DNA of 64,000 nt from Vulcanimicrobiota bacterium. GTDB lineage: Bacteria > Vulcanimicrobiota > Vulcanimicrobiia > Vulcanimicrobiales > Vulcanimicrobiaceae. Both the position numbers and the translations under genes were made by a program. The stretch is taken from positions 86,581 to 150,580 of the forward strand of contig JAAXCW010000008.1 of NCBI GenBank assembly GCA_013036095.1, given 5' to 3'. This document shows, one piece after another, positions 7,425 through 16,551 of the stretch. Each line of letters starts with the position of its first letter. Position 1 is the stretch's first letter. The notes under the pieces were generated by a model. It was not told where the DNA came from and searched no databases. It saw only the letters and a list, made by a program, of their open reading frames with translations.

Positions 7425-8464
7425 TGCGACTCCAAAACTCCGGCTAGCGCCGGCATCGAGATTTCGTAACGGTATCCCACATTTCGATGATCGTCATCGA
7501 ACTCTTCGTGGCGCACCTCAAGACCGAGTTCGCGCATGCGCGACGCCGTAACACGTGCGCCGATGTCCAGCCCGTACTCGTCCTTGCGGCCGCAATCAAG
7601 GTAACGCAAGCGCAACCTCGCCAGTTCCGCTTTCTTCTGCAGGCACATCCGGGCCGGATCGAACTGCAGCCAGCGATCGAACACGGCGCAGTTGAGCTCG
7701 CCCGTTTTGCGCTCTATGGGCAGGTCGAGATCGAACGCTTTCGCGCTGCGCGGCGAGTATGCCGCCGCATACGCAAGCATTTCCATCGTTGAGTACTCCG
7801 CCGGCTGCCGTTTGTGTAATCCTTCGAAATGAGCGACGAACGCTTCGATATTCCAGTCGTGTTTTTCAAGCGTCCGGGCTACATCCGGAAACGCCCTGGG
7901 GTGGGCGTATTCGAAATACGAGTCGCCGCTGTGCGACGCAAAAGCCGCAAAGGTTCCCGGGTACTGCATCGTGAGATAGAGCGCGCCGAAACCGCCCGAT
8001 GATTTCCCAAGAACCGCACGGCCGCCTTCCGCGGCAATCGTTCTATACGTAGCATCAACGTGTTCGACGACGTCGCGAACCGTGTACGCCGCGTAGCCTC
8101 CGTTGTGGATCGAGTCAACGTATTGCGATCCGCCAAGCCGCGTAAAACCGTCGACGATCACCAAAATCGCCGGCGTCATCTTTTTCGCGCTAACCAGCCG
8201 GTCAATCCACTGTACCGCGTTCGTTTCCCACGGCCGCGCGCTCAGCACCGCGGCCGCGTCCCCGGTATATCCGTGCAAGCAATAGAGCACGGGATAACGC
8301 CGCGAACCTTGCGGATCGTACCCGGGCGGCACATATGCAGCTACCGGGCGAACCGAAGGGTCGCCGAGCGGATTATCTTTGAGCGCCTGACTCTCGATAA
8401 ACCCGATGCAAAGGTCACCCTCCAGGCGCAAGAGGCGCGAAAGCGGCGATTTCGTTTCGCTCAT
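7421..8464 (-). CDS. esterase D / enterochelin-esterase-like alpha/beta hydrolase
   Basis: 347 aa alpha/beta hydrolase of the putative-esterase family. AAYVPPGYDPQGSRRYPVLY and LHGYTGD form the oxyanion region, and the nucleophile elbow GKSSGG places the catalytic serine at about S155. The C-terminal HRNVGYRYEISMP fits the catalytic histidine region. The substrate is unknown. There is no signal peptide, so it is probably cytoplasmic. ATG 8464 is preferred; a GTG at 8503 would add 13 residues but leaves only 12 bp to the divergent permease gene. It is co-directional with the secreted protein downstream. Confidence 0.8.
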   Translation of the reverse strand: MSETKSPLSRLLRLEGDLCIGFIESQALKDNPLGDPSVRPVAAYVPPGYDPQGSRRYPVLYCLHGYTGDAAAVLSARPWETNAVQWIDRLVSAKKMTPAILVIVDGFTRLGGSQYVDSIHNGGYAAYTVRDVVEHVDATYRTIAAEGGRAVLGKSSGGFGALYLTMQYPGTFAAFASHSGDSYFEYAHPRAFPDVARTLEKHDWNIEAFVAHFEGLHKRQPAEYSTMEMLAYAAAYSPRSAKAFDLDLPIERKTGELNCAVFDRWLQFDPARMCLQKKAELARLRLRYLDCGRKDEYGLDIGARVTASRMRELGLEVRHEEFDDDHRNVGYRYEISMPALAGVLESQ

Positions 8465-8515
8465 GCGCGCGATTTCGCCGCCAGGTCCGTCACTCACTAC
8501 CACGAAGGTCGGCGC

Positions 8516-11500
8516 ATGATACGCGGCATCGGTTTGCGCAGCGCGATCGCCATTAACGTGATCACGATGGTCGGCATCGGTCCGCTCATCACGATTCCAC
8601 TCGTGCTCGCGCAGCTGGCCGGTCCGCTCGCGCTCATCGGCTGGATCGCCGGAGCGATCGTCGCGCTGTGCGACGGGTTGGTCTGGGCGGAACTTTCCTC
8701 ACGCTACCCAGGAAGCGGCGGCACCTACGTCTATCTCCGCGAAGTCTTCGGCCCAGACCGCTGGGGACGTCTGCTCGCCTTTCTTTTCAATTGGCAGTTC
8801 TTGCTCTACGCGCCCTGTCTGCTCGCGACCGGTTACATCGGGTTCGCAAGTTATTTCGGTTACCTCGATCCGGCGGCTGCCTCCAGGCCTTTTCAAATTG
8901 CAACCGCCGCCAGCGTCGGTATTCTCACGGTCGTCTTTCTGTACCGCCGGATAACGGCGGTCGCTTCGATCGGATCCGTCCTTGCGGTCCTCGCAGTTCT
9001 CACACTGATGGCCGTTACCGCGGCAGCGTTTACGCATGCCGGTATTCACCGCGCCTTCACGCTCGCGCCCCACACATCGTTGGGGATCGGGTTTCTAGCG
9101 GGGTTGGGCGGAGCGCTCTACATTACGCTGTACGACTACGTCGGCTATAGCGATGCCGCGCTGCTCGGCGATGAAGTGCGCCAACCGCAGCGCACGATTC
9201 CGTTGGCGATCGTCGGTTCGATTGCGATCGTCGCGGTGCTGTACATCGCGCTGCAAGTCGGCGTTCTCGCCCACGGCGTTCCGTCGGGTAATCCTCAATT
9301 CATCGCCTCGACGATCGTCGAACAATCCTGGGGATCAACCGCAGCAAAGCTCGTCACTGTCCTCATCCTCTTGACGGCGTTTGCCTCGGTGTACGGAAAT
9401 CTCGCCGGCTTCGCGCGCATTCCGTACGCGGCCGCGCGCGACGGTGAGTTCTTTACTCCTTTCGCGCACCTGAACGAACGCGGACAATTTCCGGACGTCG
9501 CGCTGCTGGTCATCGGCGCCGCCGCACTCGTCGCGTGCCTGCTTCCTCTCGACCAGGTGCTGGCCGTGTTGACGGCCGGGATCGTCCTCATTCAAGGCGT
9601 GGCGCAGGTTGTCGCTTTGTTTGTCGCCCGCACCCGCGGCGCGGCGCCGTTCCGGATGTGGCTCTTTCCCGTTCCCGCTATCGTCGCGTTGGGCGGATGG
9701 CTTTACGCATTCGTCTATACCGGCGCCTTTGCGATCGCCGTGGGCATTGGGTGGCTTCTCGCCGGCGCGTGCGCGTATCTCGTGACTGCGCGAATGCAGC
9801 GCCGCTGGCCGTTCGTTGCGGGCCTGCTCTTGGCGTCCATCGCACTGCAGCCGGCGCCGGCGCGCGCAGCGGCCTGGCCGGGAAGCGCGGTCGTTCAGCG
9901 CAATGGCTATCCGGTCTACACAGTCGCGGGCAAACCATTCTTCGTGTATGGTGCTGCGTTCTTTTACGAGCGCATTCCGCGAACGCAGTGGAAAGCTTCG
10001 CTCGCGCGTTACCGGGCGCTCGGCATCAACACGATCGATCTCTACGTCATGTGGAACTGGCACGAAGTGCGCGACGGGACGTTCGACTTTACCGGCCGCT
10101 CCAACCCGCGCCGCGATCTGGCCGGCCTTCTGCGGTCGATCGACGGTATGGGTTTCAAAATCATCTTGCGGCCCGGTCCGGTGATTCGCAACGAGTGGCG
10201 CAACGGCGGCTATCCCGCGTGGCTGTTAAAGCGTCCGGAATACGACATGCCGCTGCGCGACGTACTGGAAGGACGGTACCCCGCTACCGCAACGCTGCAG
10301 AATCAGCATTCCGACGATGCCGCCGCGCAATGGATGCAAAATGCGACGCATATGCGTTATGCGGCGCGCTGGTTGGGGCACGTCTTGCAAGCCGTCTCGC
10401 CCTGGCGGCGTGACGTCATCGCCATCGCCCTCGACGACGATCAAGGCGCGTATCTCGACAACCAAACATGGCCCGCGCCGCACTTTCAGCGCTATCTGCG
10501 CTATCTCGGATCAGTGGTGCGCGGCAGCGTGGGCCCGCGCGTCCCGTTATTCATCAACACCTACGAGATGAGGGTCACCGCTTCGGCCCCGGTCTGGGCG
10601 TGGGGAAATTGGTATCAAAGCGATGCGTACAGTATCGGCGAACACGACCGGGCGCAATTGGAATTCGCGACCGGCCTGATCGCGACGCAGCCGCATCTTC
10701 CGGTGATGATCAGTGAGTTTCAAGCCGGCTGGCTGCAGGGCGCCGGCGAGGCGTGGCCGCGCCCGGCGGACCCGACGAACACGACGCTTGCGCTCAATAC
10801 GATGCTGCAGCAGGGAATGCACGGCGTCGTCAACTTTCCCGTGCAAGACACGATGAATCCGTCGGGCTGGGAAGCGCCGTGGGCCAATGCCTTCTATTCT
10901 TGGGACGCGGCTCTCTCGGTCCAGTTGACCCGTCAGGGACGCTGGCTGCCGACGAAACGTTTTGGCGATTGGATTCACGCTGCCGGTCCGTTGCTCGCGC
11001 AGCTGCATGTCAAAGCCGATGCCGCTATTGCCTATACCGCAAGCGCTTACGATCCGGCGAATCTGACCAAAGATGATTTTTACGCTCTCGCGCAGACGAC
11101 GATGGACGCGCAGCGCGCTTGCCGGGGGGCGCGTATCACCTGCGCACTGATCGATTTGCGCTACATCTCGCAACCCGATCTCGAGCGTTACGCCGTGGTC
11201 GTTATACCGGCGGCTCCGAGAAATCTGCCGTTCACACCCGCGGTGGCACAGAAGCTGACCGCTTATCGTGCGCGCGGCGGACAAACCGTGACCGACGCGG
11301 CAACCTTGAACATTGCGCATCCCGCAGCCGGGCGAATTCCAAATGCGGTGCTCTTGGTCGATCCGTCGGAGCGCTTTGGAATGCTGAGCGTCGTGAATTA
11401 TTCCAGCGCGCCACAGCGCATCGGCGGCGCCGTACTCCGCGCGCGAAGCTTACGTATAGCCGCGCCCGCGATTGTCGTGCCTCCGCGCGACGCGGCTCTC

Positions 11501-12376
11501 CTTCCCATTAACGTGCCGAAAGGTTTCTTGCCGAACGCCGCGCCACTGCGGGAGAACTCGCAGCCCGCCTTCTCCGGCGGTCGGGTACCGCTGCGCAGCG
11601 AAAGTTGGCTGACGTCAAATGCGTCAGACGTTTTTCAGGATGGATACCCATCGGCAATTTTAGAGAACTCCTGGCTGCGTTTGATCGTCTCCCCGTGCGC
11701 CGGAGCCAGAGCGTTCGTATTAGAGGATAAGCGCTCGAGGGAAAATCTTTTTACGACGGTGGGCGGTTTTCGCGACGCATGGTCGCCTCAGTTGGCGCCG
11801 TCTGCGCGCGATTATATCGGACGGTATACTCATCCGATTGCCGCGGGTACGTTCAACCGCTGTTATGCGCGGCACGACGTCTCTAGCTTCCAAACGAGCT
11901 TCATGTATTACGCGCCTGACGCCCCCACGCGCGGAGCGTTTTTCGAAAAGACCGTATCGGTTGCACGATTTGCGCCGGTGGTCGTGATGAAGTATCACGT
12001 CCGGTTCAACTCCGCGGCGGGCGAGGAGCCGCTCCAACTTACGTCGCTCGCAGCGACGCCAGCCACCAAACTCGAGACGCTCGACAACGCTTATGGTCTC
12101 TACGACCCTCAAAAGAATCGCATCATGATGATTGCATGGCCGGCTGCCGACGTCACAGCGCACACTCTGGCGCTTCACCCCGCTGACGCACTGCTTGTCC
12201 TGACGTTCTCGACAAACGGTACGAACGATCTTCGTTTTGGGGTTCGGCGGGCGTTATCGGAAATGCAAGCGCAGGCAGCACTTGCAGAGTTCGCGAAATT
12301 GTCGAGCCTGCCGATAGGGGGAAGTGGCGGAACGGTAGACGCAGCCGCCTCAAAAGCGGCCGGGCAACCCCCGTGA
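8516..12376 (+). CDS. APC-family permease fused in frame to a GH35-like glycosidase domain
   Basis: 1286 aa in one uninterrupted frame. Residues 1-~425 form an APC-superfamily amino-acid permease with about 12 membrane segments (ITMVGIGPLITIPLVLAQLA; EVRQPQRTIPLAI; FARIPYAAARDGEFF). At 427 comes MQRRWPFVAGLLLASIALQP-APARAAA, which looks like a signal peptide. From ~455 a GH35-like domain follows: GKPFFVYGAAFFYERIPRTQ, MWNWHEVRDGTFDF, ILRPGPVIRNEWRNGGYPAW. The nucleophile motif SEFQAGW is present, but the acid/base motif reads ALDDDQG instead of QVENEYG. Start ATG 8516 has GAAGG 7 bp upstream. The last ~19 codons lie inside tRNA-Leu. It may be a true fusion or two genes with internal initiation at ATG 9794. 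Confidence 0.8.
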   Translation: MIRGIGLRSAIAINVITMVGIGPLITIPLVLAQLAGPLALIGWIAGAIVALCDGLVWAELSSRYPGSGGTYVYLREVFGPDRWGRLLAFLFNWQFLLYAPCLLATGYIGFASYFGYLDPAAASRPFQIATAASVGILTVVFLYRRITAVASIGSVLAVLAVLTLMAVTAAAFTHAGIHRAFTLAPHTSLGIGFLAGLGGALYITLYDYVGYSDAALLGDEVRQPQRTIPLAIVGSIAIVAVLYIALQVGVLAHGVPSGNPQFIASTIVEQSWGSTAAKLVTVLILLTAFASVYGNLAGFARIPYAAARDGEFFTPFAHLNERGQFPDVALLVIGAAALVACLLPLDQVLAVLTAGIVLIQGVAQVVALFVARTRGAAPFRMWLFPVPAIVALGGWLYAFVYTGAFAIAVGIGWLLAGACAYLVTARMQRRWPFVAGLLLASIALQPAPARAAAWPGSAVVQRNGYPVYTVAGKPFFVYGAAFFYERIPRTQWKASLARYRALGINTIDLYVMWNWHEVRDGTFDFTGRSNPRRDLAGLLRSIDGMGFKIILRPGPVIRNEWRNGGYPAWLLKRPEYDMPLRDVLEGRYPATATLQNQHSDDAAAQWMQNATHMRYAARWLGHVLQAVSPWRRDVIAIALDDDQGAYLDNQTWPAPHFQRYLRYLGSVVRGSVGPRVPLFINTYEMRVTASAPVWAWGNWYQSDAYSIGEHDRAQLEFATGLIATQPHLPVMISEFQAGWLQGAGEAWPRPADPTNTTLALNTMLQQGMHGVVNFPVQDTMNPSGWEAPWANAFYSWDAALSVQLTRQGRWLPTKRFGDWIHAAGPLLAQLHVKADAAIAYTASAYDPANLTKDDFYALAQTTMDAQRACRGARITCALIDLRYISQPDLERYAVVVIPAAPRNLPFTPAVAQKLTAYRARGGQTVTDAATLNIAHPAAGRIPNAVLLVDPSERFGMLSVVNYSSAPQRIGGAVLRARSLRIAAPAIVVPPRDAALLPINVPKGFLPNAAPLRENSQPAFSGGRVPLRSESWLTSNASDVFQDGYPSAILENSWLRLIVSPCAGARAFVLEDKRSRENLFTTVGGFRDAWSPQLAPSARDYIGRYTHPIAAGTFNRCYARHDVSSFQTSFMYYAPDAPTRGAFFEKTVSVARFAPVVVMKYHVRFNSAAGEEPLQLTSLAATPATKLETLDNAYGLYDPQKNRIMMIAWPAADVTAHTLALHPADALLVLTFSTNGTNDLRFGVRRALSEMQAQAALAEFAKLSSLPIGGSGGTVDAAASKAAGQPP

Positions 12377-12399
12377 GGGTTCGAGTCCCTCCTTCCCTA
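12318..12399 (+). tRNA. tRNA-Leu (anticodon CAA)
   Basis: Class II tRNA of 82 nt. Acceptor GGGGAAG pairs with CTTCCCT, the anticodon stem GCCGC/GCGGC encloses CTCAAAA (anticodon CAA), a short variable arm follows, and the T arm is GAGGG-TTCGAGT-CCCTC. CCA is not encoded. It overlaps the 3' end of the permease-GH35 ORF on the same strand. Confidence 0.97.
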
Positions 12400-12419
12400 T
12401 ATTTGAGAATCGGAGATGT

Positions 12420-12830
12420 ATGCGCATTTTTTTACTAGCCGGCGCTTTTGTCGTCGCCTTGTCGTTTGTCCCGCGGCCCGCGAACGCTGCGATGTGCGGG
12501 TCGTCCGTTGACGTCGCCGCCGTCGCGACCAGGACCGTCTACAACTGGAACGCTACCATGGGCAAGGGGAAGTTGAAAATCGATAAGACCTATATCGCCT
12601 CGATTGCGATTCTGCGCACGTACGCGGAAGTGAATTTGGATTTTCCGCAAGGACCGATCTTCCAATATTGGATTAAGAAAAGCGGAAATTGGACTCTTGC
12701 CGGAGGCCACGCTCCGAAAGGTTGGCCCGCTTCGATCGCGCCGAAGCTCGATACAATGAGCGCTTTGACGTCAGCCGGCGGCAAACAGTGCATGAATCCG
12801 AGCTGGAAGAACCGGTCAAGCTCCGGTTGA
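12420..12830 (+). CDS. small secreted hypothetical protein
   Basis: 136 aa with a signal peptide (MRIFLLAGAFVVALSFVPRP, cleavage near ANA-AMC). The mature domain (GKGKLKIDKTYIASIAILRT, then FQYWIKKSGNWTLAGGHAPK) looks like a compact alpha/beta fold with two cysteines. No family recognised. It begins 20 bp after the tRNA-Leu and ends 8 bp before the aroA start, so it may be transcribed with aroA. Confidence 0.65.
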   Translation: MRIFLLAGAFVVALSFVPRPANAAMCGSSVDVAAVATRTVYNWNATMGKGKLKIDKTYIASIAILRTYAEVNLDFPQGPIFQYWIKKSGNWTLAGGHAPKGWPASIAPKLDTMSALTSAGGKQCMNPSWKNRSSSG

Positions 12831-12838
12831 TTGGCCGG

Positions 12839-14104
12839 ATGACCTTCGCGCCGGGGGCGCTGGGCGGCAGCGTCCGCGTTCCCGGCGATAAGTCCATCTC
12901 ACATCGCGCACTGATGCTCGCCGCATGCAGCGCGCAACCCGTTTCGATAAGGAACCTTAACAAGGGACGCGATCTCTACGCAACCTGCAACGCGCTGCGC
13001 GCACTGGGCGCCGTCATTCAGTGGAGCGGCGCCGATGCGATCGTTACCGGCGGAAGCCTGCACGATGCCGTGGACACGATCGATTGCATGAACTCGGGCT
13101 CGACCGCGCGCATGATTTCCGGAGTTTGCGCAGGCGCCAATTTGCACGCCCGGCTCGACGGCGACGCCTCGCTGCGCAGGCGTCCCATGGAACCTGTGGC
13201 AGCACAGCTACGTGCATTTGGCGCGCGTATTGAAACGACGGATGGACGGCTCCCCGCGCAGATTGCCGGAACTTCGGAGCCGCAGACGCTCGGCTTCATT
13301 CTTCTCTCTCCCTCCGCGCAAGTGAAAACGGCGCTTCTTCTGGCCGGCGTCTTTAGCCGAACAGCCATCACGATTGCCGGCGATAAAGGCTCGCGCGATC
13401 ATACCGAGCGGCTTTTGCGTTATTGGGGCGCGGCACTTTCGTCGGATCGCGAGCGCGTGGTCCTCAAATCGGCGCCCGTCTCGTTTCAGCCCGTCCGCGT
13501 TGCCGGAGATTTTTCGGCCGCGGCATTCTTTATCGTGGCCGCCACCGTTACGCCCGGCAGCGCAGTGCGAATCGAAAACGTCGGGGTTAACCCGACGCGC
13601 ACCGGTTTGCTCGACGCGCTGCAAGCAATGGGAGCGAAGATTCGTCTGGAGAACGCGCGTGACGACTGCGGCGAGCCGGTCGCCGACATCATGGTCGAAC
13701 ACTCGCCGCTGCGCGGTTCGGCCGTCGGGCAGCAAATCGCCGTGCGCGCGATCGATGAAATTCCGGTGCTGGCCGTCGCCGCCGCATTCGCGCGCGGCGA
13801 AACCCGCATAACCGGAGTCGGAGATTTACGCAATAAGGAATCCGATCGCGTCGCTGCGATCGTGCGTTTACTCGACGCGACCGGTATAGAGGCGCTCGCA
13901 TCGGATGACGGCATCACCGTCCGCGGTGGCATCCCGCGGGCACGAGGTGCGGCGATCGAAACCCATGGCGATCACCGGACGGCAATGGCCGCTGCGGCGC
14001 TGGCTTCAGGCGCAGGCGCGCTGGAGATCGACGATCCCGCGAGCATCGCCGTAAGTTTTCCGGGTTTTATTGAAATGTGGCAAGCGGCGCAAGCCGCGGC
14101 CTAA
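12839..14104 (+). CDS. aroA: 3-phosphoshikimate 1-carboxyvinyltransferase (EPSP synthase)
   Basis: 421 aa. Joins shikimate-3-phosphate and phosphoenolpyruvate to EPSP in the shikimate pathway. SVRVPGDKSISHRALMLAAC holds the substrate-binding KSISHR motif. Further motifs are MNSGSTARMISGVCAG, SAQVKTALLLAGVFS, GDFSAAAFFIVAA, LRNKESDRVAAI and THGDHRTAMAAA (catalytic D/H region). Start ATG 12839 was chosen because the frame upstream belongs to the small secreted gene; a TTG at 12827 is an alternative. No other shikimate genes are nearby. Confidence 0.95.
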   Translation: MTFAPGALGGSVRVPGDKSISHRALMLAACSAQPVSIRNLNKGRDLYATCNALRALGAVIQWSGADAIVTGGSLHDAVDTIDCMNSGSTARMISGVCAGANLHARLDGDASLRRRPMEPVAAQLRAFGARIETTDGRLPAQIAGTSEPQTLGFILLSPSAQVKTALLLAGVFSRTAITIAGDKGSRDHTERLLRYWGAALSSDRERVVLKSAPVSFQPVRVAGDFSAAAFFIVAATVTPGSAVRIENVGVNPTRTGLLDALQAMGAKIRLENARDDCGEPVADIMVEHSPLRGSAVGQQIAVRAIDEIPVLAVAAAFARGETRITGVGDLRNKESDRVAAIVRLLDATGIEALASDDGITVRGGIPRARGAAIETHGDHRTAMAAAALASGAGALEIDDPASIAVSFPGFIEMWQAAQAAA

Positions 14105-14436
14105 GACAGCTCCGCGACGATCGCGCGAATCTGCGCCGCGCATTGCAGCCACGAATTCCTGATTTCCGGTGCGCCCGCCAACTCCGGCGTCTTGCGCAGC
14201 GACTCGATCGCGGCATCGGCGCGCCGCCGAAGATCTTCGGTATCCCCCGCCACACGCGTCAAGCGTGCCATTTGAATCTGCAGCGACTCAATCTTCGTAA
14301 CAAACGGCGATTCTCTCAGGGCTGCAAGCCGCCGCTGCAGCCGCACGATGCCGGCTAACGCCATCGCCGTTCCGGCACTGGCGGCAAGCAAACCGGCTGC
14401 ACCCAAGACGATGCAGATCCAAAGCCAAACGCTCAT
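14101..14436 (-). CDS. small membrane-anchored coiled-coil protein, hypothetical
   Basis: 111 aa. One N-terminal membrane segment (WLWICIVLGAAGLLAASAG) is followed by a charged helical region (LQRRLAALRESPFVTKIESL) likely to form a coiled coil in the cytoplasm. Overlaps the aroA 3' end by 4 bp, convergently. No family recognised. Confidence 0.6.
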   Translation of the reverse strand: MSVWLWICIVLGAAGLLAASAGTAMALAGIVRLQRRLAALRESPFVTKIESLQIQMARLTRVAGDTEDLRRRADAAIESLRKTPELAGAPEIRNSWLQCAAQIRAIVAELS

Positions 14437-14439
14437 GCG

Positions 14440-14763
14440 CTACGCTGCCGGATCTTTGGCCGGAGCATCCTTGGCGGTCGTTTCTTTCGCGGGCGTTTCT
14501 TTCGCGGGCGTTTCCTTCGCGGGCTTCGATTCGTCCTTGGCCGCAGAATCTTTGGCCGCAGCATCCTTAGCCGCCGATTGCGACTTTCCGCGCGAATCGT
14601 TGATGTAAAACCCCGAGCCCTTGAAGACAATCGGCGCCGGGTTGAAGACGCGGCTCAGGGCGCCGCCGCATTCGGGACACGGATCGGTGAAACTCTCACC
14701 GAAGCCGTGCCGGACTTCGGTGACTTTCTGACACGTCGAACATTTATAGTCGTAGAGCGGCAT
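14440..14763 (-). CDS. FmdB-family zinc-ribbon protein with Ala/Lys-rich tail
   Basis: 107 aa. Residues 1-60 are the FmdB regulatory zinc ribbon: MPLYDYKCSTCQKVTEVRHG, then DPCPECGGALSRVFN, with CxxC and CPxCG metal ligands and the FKGSGFYINDS end typical of the family. From ~65 the protein becomes a low-complexity tail of AKDAAAKDSAAKDE and repeated PAKET units, encoded by 15-bp tandem repeats. Start ATG 14763 matches the family; the frame upstream is not conserved. Function unknown. Confidence 0.85.
   Translation of the reverse strand: MPLYDYKCSTCQKVTEVRHGFGESFTDPCPECGGALSRVFNPAPIVFKGSGFYINDSRGKSQSAAKDAAAKDSAAKDESKPAKETPAKETPAKETTAKDAPAKDPAA
14480..14524. repeat. three 15-bp tandem repeats inside the FmdB tail
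   Basis: Three units of GTTTCTTTCGCGGGC (the third with one change) in direct tandem encode the AKET-P pentapeptide repeats. This is a coding microsatellite that could vary in copy number between strains. Confidence 0.8.
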
Positions 14764-14777
14764 GAGCGGAGTATACC

Positions 14778-15245
14778 TCAAAAATCCGCGAGCAGTGCGT
14801 CTTTCTCAGTTTCGTACTCGGCCAAATGCTTGAAATGGACGACGGCTTCTTGAAACTGCGCGGTCAATTTTCGCGCGCTGCGAAACCGGGCGTACATGGC
14901 TCCTAGCCGTCCGCCATACGATGGATATTCCAGTTTTGCGTGGAGGCGCGAACGTTTGCTCTGAGCTTCGAGCCGGAAGTCGAGCCGGCGCCGCGTCGAG
15001 TACGCGCCCACCAGCGAGACGTGATGGTTTTGAATAAAGCGGTCGACTTCGAACAGCTGGTCCGGTTCGCCCGGAATAGCGGAACGCACGGTGATTTCGC
15101 TGCCAAGTTGCAACGCTTCGCCCCGCTCACGGATTTTCGCGGTCCGCAGAAAAGGCAGCCATAGCGGCCACTTCTCAACCGCGCAAAGCAGCGAAAATGC
15201 GCTTTCGGCGGGCTTTTGAACCTCGATGGATGCTCGAATCTCCAT
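14778..15245 (-). CDS. SRPBCC (START/polyketide-cyclase-like) protein
   Basis: 155 aa. Begins MEIRASIEVQKPAESAFSLL, the first strand and helix of the SRPBCC helix-grip fold, with VEKWPLWLPFLRTAKI following as in ligand-binding cyclase/dehydrase relatives. The family binds hydrophobic ligands; none can be assigned here. No signal peptide. It lies 14 bp upstream of the FmdB gene on the same strand and is probably co-transcribed with it. Confidence 0.75.
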   Translation of the reverse strand: MEIRASIEVQKPAESAFSLLCAVEKWPLWLPFLRTAKIRERGEALQLGSEITVRSAIPGEPDQLFEVDRFIQNHHVSLVGAYSTRRRLDFRLEAQSKRSRLHAKLEYPSYGGRLGAMYARFRSARKLTAQFQEAVVHFKHLAEYETEKDALLADF

Positions 15246-15304
15246 AATCCTAAAGTTTCGGCTCTCCTATATATAGTGCCTTCACCCAATGGCGCCCACT
15301 AGCC

Positions 15305-16501
15305 CTAGCGGTCCGCCGCCACCTCACCCGAACCGACCCCGCGCGCGAAGTTCACCAGCGTTTCGACGCCCACGGGCAACGCTCTCTCGTCGATGCGAAA
15401 GAGCGGGCTGTGCCCCGAATGCGTCGAGCCGGCACTTTCGTTGCGAATGCCGAGCCGGACTTGCACGCCCGGGATGCGCTCTGCGTAGTAGGCGAAGTCT
15501 TCCGCGCCCATCGTCGGCGGCGGCCGGTCGACGGCGAGCCGCGAGTGCGTTTTCATAAAGTGCGAAAAGCTCTCTGCAAGCGAAGTGTCGTTGACGACCG
15601 GCGGATAGCCGTAGAATACGTCCAACTGAACGCGCACGCCGTACGCGCTGGCCACGCCATCCAAAATGCGGCGCAGCCGTGCCTCCAAACCGTTGCGGAC
15701 TTCGGGATCGTGTGCACGAAGCGTTCCGGTCATCTTCACTTCATCGGCGATCACGTTGCTGCGGTAACCGCCGGAGATCGTGCCGACCGTCACCACCACA
15801 CTTTTTAACGGGTCCGTTTCGCGCGACGCGATATGTTGCAGAGCTGAGATCATTGCGGCGGCAGCCGGAATAGCGTCTGCCGCCGTATGCGGATACGCGC
15901 CATGGCCGCCGCGGCCTTGCACGGTAATGATCATCTCGTCGGCTGATGCATTGACCGGACCCGGCGTAATGCCGATATGCCCGGTTTCCAAACGGTGGTC
16001 GACGTGCAGCATCGCGATCGCTTCGACTTTCGGATCGTCAAGGGCGCCTTCGGCAATCATCGGCTCCGCGCCGCCGAGCGACGGCGTGCCGGCGCCTTCC
16101 TCGGCCGGTTGAAAGAGCAGCACGGTGCTGCCGTGCAAATCGCCGCGCATCCCTTGCAACGTGTGCGCCGCTCCGAGCAGCATTGCCGTGTGCGCGTCGT
16201 GTCCGCACGCGTGCATCTTGCCGTCGGATTCCGAACTGAACGGCTCGCCGGAACGCTCCGTTATCGGCAGCGCGTCCATATCGGCGCGCAGACCCGCCAC
16301 ATGTCCGGGATGCGCGCCGCGAACGATCGCCACCACCCCCGTGCGCGCGCAGCGTCGATGCTCGACACCGATGCTATCGAGCTCGCTTTCGATCAGGCTT
16401 TGCGTGCGCGTTTCTTCGAAGCCGAGCTCCGGGTGGCGGTGGATGTCGCGCCTCAGTTCCACGACGCGCGACAGGACCTCGTCTTGCAGGCTCACGGTCA
16501 T
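15305..16501 (-). CDS. M20-family amidohydrolase
   Basis: 398 aa zinc amidohydrolase of the hippurate/IAA-amino-acid hydrolase group. RRDIHRHPELGFEE, GLRADMDALPI, GKMHACGHDAHTAMLLGAA (metal-binding CGHD-H), FQPAEEGAGTP (catalytic EE) and the dimerisation region GRGGHGAYPHTAADAI are all present, as is TMGAEDFAYY. Such enzymes release amino acids from N-acyl conjugates (N-acetyl-L,L-diaminopimelate, hippurate, N-acylcysteine); the substrate cannot be fixed from context. Divergent from the 16552 gene, with 50 bp between. Confidence 0.9.
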   Translation of the reverse strand: MTVSLQDEVLSRVVELRRDIHRHPELGFEETRTQSLIESELDSIGVEHRRCARTGVVAIVRGAHPGHVAGLRADMDALPITERSGEPFSSESDGKMHACGHDAHTAMLLGAAHTLQGMRGDLHGSTVLLFQPAEEGAGTPSLGGAEPMIAEGALDDPKVEAIAMLHVDHRLETGHIGITPGPVNASADEMIITVQGRGGHGAYPHTAADAIPAAAAMISALQHIASRETDPLKSVVVTVGTISGGYRSNVIADEVKMTGTLRAHDPEVRNGLEARLRRILDGVASAYGVRVQLDVFYGYPPVVNDTSLAESFSHFMKTHSRLAVDRPPPTMGAEDFAYYAERIPGVQVRLGIRNESAGSTHSGHSPLFRIDERALPVGVETLVNFARGVGSGEVAADR

Positions 16502-16551
16502 GCGACGCAGTTCCGCGGCGGTGAACCCGGCCCTTCGAGCGAACTACCTGC

